This document shows, one piece after another, positions 37,056 to 50,529 of a DNA stretch of 64,000 bases. Source of the DNA: Diphasiastrum complanatum (lineage: Eukaryota > Streptophyta > Lycopodiopsida > Lycopodiales > Lycopodiaceae); the NCBI GenBank assembly GCA_029204225.1, contig CM055103.1, positions 7,644,866 through 7,708,865 on the forward strand. The letters run 5' to 3'. Each line of letters opens with the position of its first letter. Position 1 is the stretch's first letter. The notes under the pieces are model-generated. The model searched no databases. It was not told the origin of the DNA and saw only the letters and a program-made list of their open reading frames with translations. The translations under genes were made by a program, and so were the position numbers.

Positions 37056-37580
37056 CCTTCCATCACTAGTTGGAGGAGGCTTTTAAAGTGAAGAAGTCTA
37101 TGAACAGATAGCATAAGTTCATGGTCCGTCGCTAGACAGTTATCCATAAATGAATCTATAGTATTAACATTTGAAAAGGAGATCACTCTCTTGTCCATCG
37201 TTGGAACAGTAGGGTCTTTATGTGTAAATTGGTGAGTAAATGTGAGTCCATCATGCCTATGCAATCCATCGGTGGATAGAACATAGCAATATTGATAAAC
37301 ACTCATCTTTTGGACAGTATGCAGTGATCTGTCCATCGCTGGACAACGCCCATTCCAATCACCAAAAGTGCATAAAGTATGTACAGGAGTGAGGCAACCC
37401 TCCATCGCTGCTCTCTGAGCCATAAAGAGTAAGTTATAGCATGGAAAAGTCATTATTATATCATTACTATCACTTGCATTTTTAGAAGATTATCACATAA
37501 CCAAAACTGTCCATCGTTGCCTATTGGGACAGGGTGGACGGTTTCAAGAATCAAAAAGTGACATTGTTGTCCATCGTTGG
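37056..37580. repeat. Cluster of TCCATCGTTGGA-like motifs
   Basis: At least eight variants of (G)TCCATCGYTGGAC occur in about 520 bp, for example near 37066, 37125, 37194, 37288, 37327, 37404, 37509 and 37568. The motif is nearly self-complementary at its ends (TCCA...TGGA). Spacing is irregular (about 40-110 bp). Confidence 0.6.
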
Positions 37581-38089
37581 ACCTCAATGTGTTCTTGACC
37601 TATCACAACCTTTACATGGTTTAGAGTGATGAATGGCATATCAAAGCATAACATTATTAAAGTATCCTTCTCCGAAAAGTAGAGTAAATATGAGAGGAGT
37701 GTAAGAGAGAAGCAGATACATACCGTAAGCTATCAAATCGTTGACCTGTAGGTAGGTAGGGCGCACTTTCAGTGAGTGACAGAGGAGCAAAGTCCTTCAC
37801 CGGTGTTCTAAAGCAAAAGGGTTGAAAAGAACATGCACTTATAGTGCCCAGTGAGGTAGTAACCTGCAAGGAGAGAGTGGGAGTGGGAAATTCCATTTCC
37901 CTCCAAACTATTTTAAACAGACCAAAAAATTTCAAATATTTGTGGAAAACTCTCTAAGTTAAAAATGGAACTTCATCATATTTAAGGGTACAACAATAAA
38001 AAAACCTTGTAAGTTTGAAGTAGCGGTACGTCAGTATCTGTCCACTTTTCTGTTAATGCAGTATGGTGAAACTGAACAAAGGAGCATCC

Positions 38090-38211
<122 letters not shown>

Positions 38212-39947
38212 ATTAGGGAAAATATGGGCTCAAAATGGGCCCTTTAAGAAATTTTGCTTTAGAGAGAGGTTACGTAGAGAGAGAATGCAAACCGGTAACT
38301 TCTGGTCATTGTTTTCCGAGTTTTCGCCTTGCCCGACGTTTAACTAGTATGGTTAGCTTCAGACAATAGTTAGTTAAGCATGAGATGTAATAACTTCTCT
38401 TCATGCTCGTTCCAAAATTCGGGACTAGAGCTTTAAGACTGAAAATCTTGGTGTGCTCAATGCAAAAATTGAAGCGGGAGTAGCAAAACTTTTGAAATCA
38501 CTGTATGCTTATAGTGAAATATGATGCGGGACGATTTTTCAATGTGACATAAACATTACAAAAGTAAGGTATGCTAGATCTATTCATGTTGATTTACTGT
38601 AGTTTAAAGCATTTACGGATTGTAGCTTTTAACAATGGCAATGTTCCATTTGCATGTTGCTCTTCCTATGGAATGCACTCCAATTATTAAGTAAAATTCA
38701 AAAGTTGTAGAGAATGATGCTGCAATAGTTAGAGAATTGAGAATGAATAATCATATGAATATAGATTTGTGGGTGGATGGATCAATTTATCCTAATGATC
38801 CAGCTACCAATTTGTGAACAGATTTTAAGTCTGTAACTCATCTTCTCAGATTTGTATGTGAAGGAAATAGCGGATAGCTTGGACATTGTCAAAGGTTGCG
38901 TGATATTGGAATGCATAGCATATCTTGTCTTAATCAGCAATTACAGTTTGCTAATCAACAATTGCAACGTGCAAATCAGCAATTGCTTCATTATATACAC
39001 ACTAGTACTGAAAACAATGCACTCAAGAACGCTATGTCAGAGTTGAAGGCTACAGTTACTACTCTTTGGGGATCAAACCAAGAAATGTTAGAATCCATGG
39101 AAAAGTTGTGATCCGAGAGTTTAAAATCTGTTGTTGATATAAAAGTTATCAAAAAGACAATGATGAAGACAAAAAGAAAGAGAGTACCGATGAAGAATAT
39201 TGATGACTTATCTACACATAGCGGCAATTAGAAAAAAAGAATTTGAGCATTCAAGTATGTTTATTAAACATAATTTGAGATTCATATGTTTGTTGCAGAT
39301 CAAGTTTGGTGGCAAAGAACTATTTACAGATCGTTCATGCATTGGATCATCTTTAAGTCATGTTTTACCAAGAAAGTCAGCAAAGGAAATGATGAAAAAT
39401 GCTCGGTTTGAAAAAATGAAAAATGAAATTGCAGAGACTGTTTTGATTATGGTTCAATCATTCTTGGATGCAAATGTGATACAAGGTGCATGTGATGTTT
39501 CTGGAATTAGCAAAAATGCTTATTCTGCTTTTTTTAAAATAGTTTAAGATGATTTTTCCCAAGTGATGCTGAAGAAAACTTATCTTCCTCGTCCATATTG
39601 GGTAAGATTAGCAAGAAATTATTATAATGACAGAATGTTCAAAGTAGTTGGCCAACCACTTCATACAACCTACAAATCAGAATATGGTGAGCTCAATTAC
39701 AACGATTGCAATAACATTTTCCTTGATATTAAAAATGTTCTAAAATACATTATTCGATTCTATAAACTAGACAAACATCAAGTAAATGGAAAGATCACTA
39801 TTGTAATAAAATTGGATGAATTTAACCATCAAAGGTCAAAAGTTGGAACGAGTGAGTGTCACTTTGAAGAACAAAATTTCAAATACAGATGATCGAACGT
39901 TTAGTGTTCAATCGGAAAATCACATATGGTCGTTGGCGGCATTCCAG

Positions 39948-40042
39948 GTATACATTACAATTTTCATTTAGATTATCGTTATTAACATTTTATATCTTGC
40001 CAGTTTTTATTGACATGTCATGCATTACTTGCTTTTCTACAG
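39948..40042 (+). other. Probable 95-bp intron in ORF1
   Basis: GTATAC at the 5' side and TTTTCTACAG at the 3' side bound an AT-rich segment. Joining its flanks keeps one reading frame (SLAAFQ then VLKENH), which supports a real, formerly spliced gene. Confidence 0.6.
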
Positions 40043-40143
40043 GTCTTAAAAGAGAACCATAAAATACTTTCATGAATATTTTCAAGAACAAATTATGGCG
40101 AGATTATAAAGAGACATTTGGAGGGTGAGAAATTTACAGTTGA

Positions 40144-40239
40144 AAACCATGGAAGTTTTCAGATTCAATAGCACAAAACCATGGAAGTTTTCAGATTCAA
40201 TAGCACAAAACCATGGAAGTTTTCAGATTCAATAGCACC
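40144..40239. repeat. Three tandem 32-bp units in ORF1
   Basis: The unit CCATGGAAGTTTTCAGATTC...AGCAC recurs at 40147, 40179 and 40211 with a period of 32 bp, which shifts the reading frame. Confidence 0.95.
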
Positions 40240-40662
40240 TTGCAGGGGATTTGAAAACATTAAAATGTATGTATAATGTCTCTCATGGGGCAACATCAAA
40301 GCATCCATGTCTTTATTGCATGAAGGATTGCTACAATATGAATTTGAGATGATCAACAAACACTAGAGAAGCTGAAGATCCAAATATGAAAAGTGTTCTG
40401 CCAATTCCATTAAAAATGTTCACATATGCACATTGCATGTTGAGGTTCGTATTATTGAGAAACTTATTTGGCATATTCTACAAGCATGGAATAATAAACC
40501 GGAGTCTGTGGCTAAAGCATCAATTAGGAGGTTGGTATGTAGTTCTGTTGAATGCAGGACTACATAAAGGGAATGTCACGATTGAAAAAAGTGACAGACT
40601 CTCTGGGAAAAAAGGAAACGTTCCTAATAAGCCATCAATTGGAGGTGCTAAAGCAAGAACAT

Positions 40663-41259
40663 TCGCCATTGCAGATGATCTTTTTGTAGTCTCATTGGGT
40701 GTATAACCCAATATTTTAATTGCCAAATCCCTTTTCACAAAAATTATTTTATATGTTCCTCTTGCATACTTATGGCCTCCTAAACAAACTAATAATGATT
40801 TGATGGCCATAATGACAGTGGTTGCATATGGATTACAAGATGAATGATATATACAAATCTCATTATTTTGAAAGTTTTTCAAATAATGAGATAGAGACAC
40901 ATCCTTTCTCCCGGCTGATACACCTCGGACGCCTCCATGTCTCATACCAAAGGCATCTATTTCAATAGCATCCTGTAAATGAGTAAAGAAAATAAATTTA
41001 GAATGATACATAGCACTACAAATTCATATTTTAACACAGTGTTTGAAATAAGAAAATTGAACAATATCAATACCAATATAAGATCTATGTACCAGATCAT
41101 AATCATCGTATTCAACGACGTTTGCTCTGCTAATGTCATATTCTCCAATGGCCTCTACATTTTCGAAGGGGATATATCGAGTCCTTGGGGAATTTTCTTT
41201 TTTGGAATTCCAAAAATTCCTCCTTTGTAGACAAAGCTTTTTCATAGGCTTTAGATTTG
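40663..41259 (-). pseudogene. C-terminal part of leftward coding sequence of unknown function (ORF2)
   Basis: I do not recognise this product. On the minus strand two blocks are readable: 41259-41037 (with NVEAIGEYDISRANVVEYDD) and, after a short AT-rich gap ending in TTTACAG at about 40981, 40980-40706 (FGMRHGGVRGVSAGRKDVSL, then ATTVIMAIKSLLVCLGGHKY). The gap has intron-like borders. The 5' part of the same reading lies at 44970-45784 on the far side of LTR element G, which split it. The 3' end meets ORF1 tail to tail near 40665-40705. Confidence 0.4.
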
Positions 41260-42281
<1,022 letters not shown>

Positions 42282-42282
42282 G

Positions 42283-42300
42283 TGGCGTCGTTGCCGGGGA
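42283..42300 (+). other. Primer-binding site of element G (Asp tRNA)
   Basis: TGGCGTCGTTGCCGGGGA, one base after the LTR end, differs at one position from the complement of the plant Asp-tRNA 3' end. Confidence 0.85.
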
Positions 42301-43020
42301 GCGCCACACACTCGCCTCACCGCATAGTTTTTCTTGCACTCTCTTCTTCTCTCTTTCTCTTTTCTTCTTCCTCACCACTTTTTTTTCACCTAATACTCAG
42401 ATTTTGTGGGTAGATTAGGGTGGTTTAGTGTTAGATTTGTCAATTTTTATGCTTTTTTGTTTTGAATGTACTGAAGTATTAGTTTTTTGAATGAACTCTC
42501 GTCTCGCCGCATGACACTTTTCCCCATTCTTTCTTTCTTGCTATCTCTCTAGGCTCTCTTTCTCTTTTTCACCATTTTTCCACCAAAAATCGAATTTTTT
42601 TGAGAGAGTTTAGTGTGGTCGAGGGGTTAGTTGTGCATTTTTGTTCCGTGATTTCTTTTGTATGTATGTGCTTCCATAAATCCAAAAAAAAACCTATAAA
42701 AATTCAAAAAACATGAAAAATCTGTCTTGGGCGAAAAAATTAGGCGGGAAAACGGGTTGGAGGCCATAACTTTTAGAACTGTCTAAACTAACCTTTGCAG
42801 AGCCTTCTGAAGTTCCATCTTAGTCTCACTAAGACAAGGACACAGGATTCTCTGCAAGCGTTAGTTCCTAGCCATTTTTTCAAAATAGCCAAAAAAAACT
42901 AATAAAAAAAGAAACTCTAAAAATAAAAAAAGAACCTAAGCCTCGCTGGTGAGTGACTCTATCTTTCAGATAGCCTTCTCCCACGACTGCGACGGTTCTA
43001 TTCCCTTAAAACACCAGATT

Positions 43021-43800
43021 ATGAAACGAGTGAGGAAGACGACAATCTGGCAAAAGTCCCAAAGTACGCAACCCTCGGGCAAACAAGTAAAACCATCACA
43101 GAAGATAGAGATGGTAGAATCCATCACCTCAATGGTAACTAAGGAAGTCAAGAAATTGGCAACCGACGAAGTCCAGCGGATTTTACCAAGCCTCTTGGCG
43201 CAATCAATGCAAAGAATTCTTAGTGATGGATTACAAAGGGGCCTAATGTCAACGGAGCGACGAGAAGACAATCTAGCACAAGATCCAAGGAAAAGTGCAA
43301 TCACGCTGCCTTCAACGGGGAAGTGCAATGACCAAGAGAAGATTAAAGTTGATGATTGCCTCTCAACGAACAAGATTCAACCAAAGTCTAATTGTTCCAC
43401 AATTCAACAGACCCCCAAATCAATGCCAATTCGGGGTATATCCATTCTTCAAAGGCCAAATCCAGAAAATCCAAGCCCAAATAGGCCTCAAGTACAGCAA
43501 GCACCAGTGCCTACAATGACAAAGCCTTGTCCTCAATCTATGATATTGACTGCTGAGGAAAGTCGTCAGGTTATGGCATACTTTGAATACCTGGACAGAC
43601 AAGAGCATCAAGCAAGCATGTCATATCCACATTATGAATTGGGAAAGTCTATGACATTGGGACCAGTTGCGCCGATCTACGAGAATCCACTATATCAGCA
43701 AGATTTATCTTGGGATCCTTCGATGGAATGCCTCGACTACCCAATTGTCAATGAACAAGGTTACCTGGAATGGCCACCAGACACTTATGGGTATTATTGA
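43021..43800 (+). CDS. Single ORF of LTR element G, function unknown
   Basis: I do not recognise this protein of about 259 residues. The first in-frame ATG is at 43021; the frame stays open upstream to at least 42949. Residues about 25-80 are rich in Lys, Glu and Leu with a helical pattern (SMVTKEVKKLATDEVQRILP). The middle is Pro/Asn/Gln-rich (about 120-185), and the C-terminus is rich in Tyr, Pro and Trp, ending YGYY. There are no zinc knuckles, no protease DSG and no RT motifs. The frame is intact despite about 5% LTR divergence, which hints that the protein was under selection until recently or was lucky. A Gag-like role in packaging is possible but unsupported. Confidence 0.6.
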   Translation: MKRVRKTTIWQKSQSTQPSGKQVKPSQKIEMVESITSMVTKEVKKLATDEVQRILPSLLAQSMQRILSDGLQRGLMSTERREDNLAQDPRKSAITLPSTGKCNDQEKIKVDDCLSTNKIQPKSNCSTIQQTPKSMPIRGISILQRPNPENPSPNRPQVQQAPVPTMTKPCPQSMILTAEESRQVMAYFEYLDRQEHQASMSYPHYELGKSMTLGPVAPIYENPLYQQDLSWDPSMECLDYPIVNEQGYLEWPPDTYGYY

Positions 43801-43989
43801 AAATCTAGCAAGTCCAAGTTCTTGCTGATCACCATCATCCAATAAAGCCTCAGGTTTAAGTAAGCGAATACTATCCACGTTTTTCCTGAAGCATCCATGT
43901 CCCAGCAATAAAAGAACCGACAGTAGCGTCCCTCCATGACAGTTGCAGCCTAGTGTCGAGGAACTGGCACTACTTTGGGTCGAGGACCC

Positions 43990-44964
<975 letters not shown>

Positions 44965-44969
44965 ATTTT

Positions 44970-45784
44970 TCAATCATGGCCTCCAATGCCTCATTGCCAG
45001 ATTTCCAATTTCCATCTTTATCATAAACTATCTCACTTTCAAGGTCATCATATGTGTAATCAACAATGTTAGAAATTCTGATAAATTTTGTGCAAAAATA
45101 AAGAGGATTTCATCCTCTCTCAAATTCAAAATATCTTCTATATCATCAAATAAAATATAACTCTCATTATGTATAAAATATAAGGAAACATCGAGTAAAA
45201 TTAATTGATTAACAGGAGATGCAGATGGAAGAGAATCAGAGAGGATTATAGAACGAGATAGAGTTTTCTGATAATCTGAAGCCATAGATGCTTCAGACCG
45301 AATATCAGTATCTGCATCATCTACATCAACTAGAGCAGATCATATGCTTCAATCAATGGAACAGTAGAAGATTCAACAGACTCATCATCTGGAATTTCAG
45401 CAGACATGTAAAAGACAAAAGCCATTTTCTTGATTAGAAGACGACATATTCTTTTGTGGATACCACAATATATATTTCTTTTGAAATGGTCATGCAGGTT
45501 AGAGTACTTTCTATTGTGTTTATGCTTAGAGGATGGTTGAAAATGGACAAGGTCCTAAAAATGAACGACACAAAATTATCTATATCCTGAATAGGAGTAC
45601 TAATAATCTGAGAAAAATTATCAAGAAAAGAAATTAAATTATAACGATTCTCATAAACTAGCTTATCGATATCGAAGGGAGCAAAAAAAATACTAGAAAA
45701 ATACTCTAATTTCTTAGATGGAATGTCACTGGCATTCAAAAAATCCAAAAGTTTGTTATTTGAGGACATGGAGGAACTAGCCAT
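44970..45784 (-). pseudogene. N-terminal part of leftward coding sequence of unknown function (ORF2)
   Basis: On the minus strand a frame opens with ATG at 45784 (MASSSMSSNNKLLDFLNASD) and is readable to about 45437. It continues after frameshifts as an acidic segment near 45330-45420 (SAEIPDDESVESSTVP), a block at 45285-45028 and IVYDKDGNWKSGNEALEAMI up to the edge of element G at 44970. No domain is recognised. Its start codon lies 294 bp from the divergent start of the H3-like gene, which suggests a shared promoter region. Frameshifts and the insertion show it is dead. Confidence 0.45.
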
Positions 45785-46078
45785 ATTGAACCTGATATTG
45801 GTTCAACGCGACTGAATGATTTTGGTCGAGGACTAAACAACAGTGTGCACGTTGATCCGATATCTGCGAGCATACATAAGAAGAGGCTGATATCGCTTCA
45901 GCGCGCCTGAACGAATCTGACCGTGCACTGTACGTGAAGGCGCGCGTCGATTCGATATCGCGAGAAAGAAAGAAAACAAAATGATGAGAGAGTCCAGAAT
46001 AAAAGATCACGAAATATCTGACCTGACTTCTGATCCTGAGTTCTCCTTCTTTGCGTGCTGATCCGATATTGGATAGTA
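45785..46078. promoter_or_regulatory. Divergent intergenic region with repeated GATCCGATATC-like motifs
   Basis: Only 294 bp separate the ATG of the leftward frame (45784) from that of the rightward H3-like gene (46079). The interval is locally GC-rich and holds four or five related motifs (GTTGATCCGATATC, GCTGATATCG, GTCGATTCGATATC, GCTGATCCGATATT) plus CGCTTCAGCGCG. A shared bidirectional promoter is an inference. No TATA position is certain. Confidence 0.45.
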
Positions 46079-46418
46079 ATGGCACGGACTAAGCAAACAA
46101 CACGAATCCACCCTGGTGGAATCCCAATCACAAGAGGGGGTCAGGGAAATGCACCACCATTGCCTCGTCCACCACCACCTCCTCCTAGACCAAGGGGCAG
46201 ACGAAGAGACCCTCCCTAGCTGAAGGATATTCAAAAGCCACTGAAGACCAATAATCTTCTGATTATGAAAGCTCACATACAAAGATCCATCACACAGGTT
46301 ACAAGAAGTCTATCTGCAAATGTGAGATGGATTGTAACGGCAATTGAGATGCTACACACTACATATGAGGATTTTCAAGTGAAATTTTTTTCAGATACTG
46401 TTGTTGCAGCTATCCATG
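46079..46418 (+). pseudogene. Histone H3-like gene, 5' part (tail and most of the histone fold)
   Basis: The frame starts MARTKQTTR, so the mature tail keeps A1 R2 T3 K4 Q5 T6 and R8 of histone H3 and also GG at 12-13. K9, S10, T11 and K14 are replaced (I, H, P, I). A Pro/Arg-rich stretch follows. An in-frame TAG stands at 46217-46219, just before the position of H3 L48. The same frame then aligns without gaps to the H3 fold: LKDI for LREI, NNLLI for ELLI, then VRW, FFSD and AIH. RW, FSD and, in the second part, KDF recall plant CENH3, but loop 1 has canonical H3 length. No intron is seen, so a retrocopy, viral or transposon origin is possible. It is split at 46418 by element N. Confidence 0.85.
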
Positions 46419-47366
46419 TGTTAGCGGATTCCATAGAATCCCTAGATGCCGAGCCAAGTTGAAGACACAAAGTATCTCTCACCCATGACCAAGGAGGTCT
46501 CAGAAGGAGATGAGCAGAAGAAGCTGAGAGCCGAGCATGAGAGCCGAGGATTACTAGCTAGGATTGCAGTTATTTTCTATGTGAGCCCACATGGTGTATC
46601 CCAGAGAAGGAACGACCATGTAGGAGCTAGTAATGTTCCTAGGCAATGTAAATAAGTGTAGACATGCTTAAATAATTTAGAGTGAGCAACCTTTTGATGG
46701 TGACCTCTAGTGGAAGGGCTATTTACACTTGTAATTTCTAAATTAGTGGAATTACCACTTAAGCTCCACATGGGCAGCCCTCTTGCTTATTTAAGGACCC
46801 CCCTCTCGTGTGAGAGAGCTTTTATTGTATTGTCAACTCTCTTGATTGAATAAAGAAGATTCTCCACGAGTTCTTGGCAATTGAGAAGCTCCTTGTTCAT
46901 GGCTATCTTCTTGAGTGAAATTCCTATAAACATGTTTTGATTTCTTGTTGTAAATGTGGATTAATTAGACTTCTTGCTCACTTTCTTGCAAATGTGGAGT
47001 GTAGATGTGGATTAATTTTCTCGTTTCTTGATTTTGTAGTTTCAACATGCAGGTAAACTATATAGGCTGAGATTGTAAATCTGATCTTGCATTTTTACTA
47101 ACAATCATGTCCTTGATTGTTCTTGGGTATTCCAAGCATCAAGAAATGGGTGTTTCTTGATTCTTGGGTTGCTAGAATGTTGTTAGAAAGTTAGCTTTCT
47201 TGATTCTTGTTTCTTGTTGTGTAGCTTAACTTTGTTATTGAATTGTTTCTTGAATTTTTAGGATAGTTTGGTAGATAGATTTGTAGACTTGCTCTTTGTC
47301 CCAGAACGTTAATCTGTACTTGAGCCAGGATTGGTTACATGGCTTGTAAATGCATGTAGCTGAGTG
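46419..47366 (+). repeat. 5' LTR of element N (3' end deleted)
   Basis: Starts TGTTAGCGGATTCC. It contains a likely TATA region (CTTATTTAAGG near 46788) and a polyadenylation signal (AATAAAG near 46850). It matches 50997-50530 (reverse) and then 57220-57684. It stops where gag coding sequence begins, so the last 230 bp or so of the LTR, the primer site and the start of gag have been deleted. Confidence 0.85.
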
Positions 47367-48450
47367 AAATCCCTCGATGGATAAGACGTGAACTTCGTTC
47401 CAATGATGAATACACATCATTGAAACAAGCCATGTTTGATGTCATTCAGGAAGAGGACGAGGGATCAAATGTCGATGAGCCACGTGAACGGAGAGCACAT
47501 CGTGCTGTCCAAGAAGCTCGACCAAATGAGAAAACATGAGAACAATTATGGAAAACACAAATGGAGTTGCTTAACCAGTAACACCAGCAACAGATGGAAA
47601 AACTCATGAAAGAGTTTCAAAACACTCTTAAGTCTATCCAGAGTTTGATGTCGGGTCAGTTACCCACTGGCCAAATCCACCATAGACGAGAGAATACATG
47701 GTGCCCTCACTATCGAGGTGCACACACTGGCAATGAGTGCCCATCATACCAACTGGTCCTAGATACTTCATTGATCAAATGCGATATCTGCGAATTTATG
47801 GGACATAACTCACTCTATTGCTATTATAACCTGAGGAACCAGCCTCACAACCAGTCAGGGGTACATTATCAACCTGATCGGCAACAGTTTGTTTCACAAA
47901 ACCAACACCAACACTACCCACCATGAAACAACCAAGTTCATATACAAGAGTTGCTCAGATAATCTAGACATGCAACAACAACTGGCACTCTTAGGACCAC
48001 CTCCAAGGGGACAACCTGATCTAGGAGCCCAAAAACATAGACACCCTCAAGAATCTGCACAAACACATCTCCTACGATCACTCATATCATCACGATACAA
48101 CACTCCCATCTACTAGTTCTCAACCATATCAAACCGACAACTCATGCTCGTGCAAACAGGATGAGTATCCCACACCACCGAAAAATCCAGCACAGCTAGC
48201 CATCCAAGATTGTTATACTATTACCATAGGACCAAAGAACAACCGTTGTTTTATTTGTGGTGAAACTGGCCACTTCATGGTTGACTGTAAAGTTAAGAAC
48301 CAATACCATGTGAAGTGTCAAGACTGTGTTCTCAAACACAGTTTCAAAGACTATCCTAAACAACCTAAGAGGATCCTTCTAGCATGTCATATATCATCCG
48401 AACCTGTTAGAGTTCTCACTAGAGCACAACGCCAACACCAAGAACAATAG
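47367..48450 (+). pseudogene. Gag C-terminal half of element N
   Basis: Begins in mid-capsid with PRWIRRELRSNDEY, the counterpart of the KRIKRELKCYNEY segment in element F gag. A damaged first knuckle (WCPHYRGAHTGNEC, second Cys lost) follows, then an intact one (CDICEFMGHNSLYC near 47780) and, in another frame, CFICGETGHFMVDC near 48247. Several stops and frame changes are present. The family relation to element F is clear, but the two are well diverged. Confidence 0.8.
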
Positions 48451-48570
48451 CAAAACATTGCTAAATCAGCTGACCATCACGGGAGCCACCTGACAACTTC
48501 CACATTACCCAAAGACTACCCAGAACCAAAAGTGGAACAAAGGTAGTACAAAGAATTTAGAGATGAATTT

Positions 48571-50256
48571 TTGCGAGAGGAAGAAAATACGAAAAGTTTG
48601 TTATCCGCTCAAATCTCTGAAAAAGAGCAATCCCTACAGGGACTTGAAGTATTTTCTGACCTCCTGCAAGCTCAACTCACCATGCCATTCCATAGCGCGA
48701 TAAAATATTTCACCAGGATTCAACGCTATATCCATCATAGTTTTCAGCTGCCTACTATCCCTGACGACCAGTGGAAAACAGAAGAGATTCCTGAAATTCC
48801 TCAGATTCCTATGAATCTGCTGAATATAGGTGTTGCTAAGGAGACTAGCATTACCTTGCCTCTATCCTATAAAGACTATCTTGCAGTATCCGCTATCCTT
48901 GATAGCAAATCAGACGTACATATAATGGCTTTGTCATTGGCAAAATCATGGGGCTTCCATACCCTCGATCAACCACGCTACAAACTTCGCATGGCTGATC
49001 AACGAGTTACAGACCCTGTTGTTCATTTATCAAATATCAATGTTCGCATTGCAGGTGTCAAATTTGTAATCGATTGTGTCATTTTAGAATTACCAGATGA
49101 AGCAAATACTTAAAAACTCCTTCTTGGTACACCCTGGCTCCAGATGGCAGGCATTGTCCAAGATTGGAAATGATTAACAAAATTACCTTTGGCAATCACG
49201 ACAAACGAGTCCCGGTTGACTCAATTGGCCATGTCAAGCCCGCTAATTTTTTTTATGATTGGTCATCAACAACTTATGGTGAAACAGATAGTGTCTCGAT
49301 CCAACCAAAAGGCCACTATACGAGATCCATGGACATAATAAATTGGGGTCAAACACTAGCCACTATGGACTGTGCTGATTCCAACTGATGTCCTATCGAA
49401 ACCGCTGTAGAAGATGTGGATATTCTATCGTCACCTGCACACATTGATACAACCATCATCCCACTTATAATGATTGACTCGATTCCTATAGCTTGGTGCC
49501 CAGGAGAACCTAGCGTCTCTACCACCCATGTTTCGGAAGAAGGTATTCTTTCCATGGATGATGTTGAAATGACGGATGAACATGTACTCCTTTATCTAGA
49601 TGCCCAATGTTATCTGCCAAAATAAATTTCTCGGGAGATCAAGTCACTAGGGCCATTGGCTCACGTCCAACTGACATCCAAAGTACCCAACACGCAAACA
49701 TATAGGCCCAAGCCCAAAGTACACACATGGGACGTGTATCCAGATGAAGTCTGAAATACCATCGATGACGACATGATAAGTGAGGCAACAACATCGCCCA
49801 CTCAAAAACCTCCAAAACCTCGGTTACAAAAAACTAAAATTATTGATACAAAATTAACCGAATGTCAGAAACAGATGCGTGAGAAGCTTAAACAACCGAT
49901 TAAGCCCATCTAAAGAGACAGAAACCAAACAATCAAACCAAGCTTCTACGTCTGGTAGTACCTCCACTCAAATGATTCCCAAAGTTCCCGAAAACTTTGT
50001 GGAACCACCCTTTGATCTCCCACAAAAGTTTAAAGATTTCACATTGGATGACATTGTTATCCAGATACCACAGCCACAGCAGGAACCTACACCAAGTTCC
50101 AACTCCTTTGAAGGACCTGCTAAAACAATTTTGTTAAACCTTAAAGATCCTGACAAGGAGATGGGTCAAATAGTTCATGTTGGTGCACACCTTTTCTCAA
50201 AACAACTTTCTGATCTGGAAACTTTACTTCGCAAATACAAGGATGTATTTGCATGA
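48571..50256 (+). pseudogene. Protease and linker region of element N
   Basis: A frame at 48571-49113 carries the protease region, where AILDSKSDVHIM stands at the active site, so the DSG triad motif is lost. LLGTPWL follows near 49120. Further short frames (49164-49388, 49416-49625, 49879-50256) match the acidic linker seen in element F, ending with the RYKDVFA-type segment just before RT. Frameshifts and stops make it non-functional. Confidence 0.72.
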
Positions 50257-50329
50257 AACTATATAGAAATGAAAGAAATCGCGCCTGAAGTAGCAGTCCA
50301 TACAATTCCTTTAGAAGACAACGCTAAGC

Positions 50330-50528
50330 TTGTTAGCGGCTAAACCTTACAGATGTAACCTTGTCTATCGCGAGAGAATCAATGAAGATATTAAGAAATT
50401 GATGGATGTTGGTTTCATATATGAAGTCCAACATACTGATTGGGTATCACCCATTGTGGTTGTACCCAAGAAAAACGGCAAACTTTGTATCTGTGTTGAT
50501 CTTAAAAACCTTAATGCGGTTACAAGAG
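50330..50528 (+). pseudogene. Reverse transcriptase N-terminal part of element N (before the inversion)
   Basis: The frame encodes AKPYRCNLVYRERINEDI, then WVSPIVVVPKKNGKLCICVD and LKNLNAVTR, the fingers region of gypsy RT. At about 50529 it runs into reversed LTR sequence. The remainder starts at about 57219 on the minus strand. Confidence 0.85.
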
Positions 50529-50529
50529 C

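Larger units (their letters stand above)
38699..40705 (+). pseudogene. Transposon-like protein, family not identified (ORF1)
   Basis: Successive coding blocks run rightwards. A Gln-rich helical block lies at 38896-39110 (NQQLQFANQQLQRANQQLL). A block at 39299-39892 is broken by one stop at 39545. After an intron at 39948-40042, a C-terminal block runs to about 40660. The last holds HPCLYCMKD, a CxxC pair, then NVTIEKSDRLSGKKGNVPN and KPSIGGAKAR. From memory, similar LSGKxGNxPNKPS strings occur in uncharacterised, transposon-like proteins of scattered eukaryotes. I cannot name the family or verify this. It is damaged by stops, frameshifts and a 32-bp triplication, and it ends where a convergent reading frame begins. 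Confidence 0.45.

Noticed and set aside
36884-37453. 189-codon minus-strand frame
   Set aside because: It spans the TCCATCG motif cluster, which shapes its composition. No domain, and hydrophobic runs look accidental.
39255-39298. Possible 44-bp intron (GTATGT...TTGCAG) in ORF1
   Set aside because: Borders look right, but it is shorter than known minimum plant introns and the upstream frame does not join cleanly. Not annotated.
40520-40705. Minus-strand frame continuing the ORF2 reading into ORF1
   Set aside because: The part below about 40663 is the reverse complement of the ORF1 C-terminal block (GKKGNVPNKPS). Only 40706-41011 looks like genuine ORF2 sequence.
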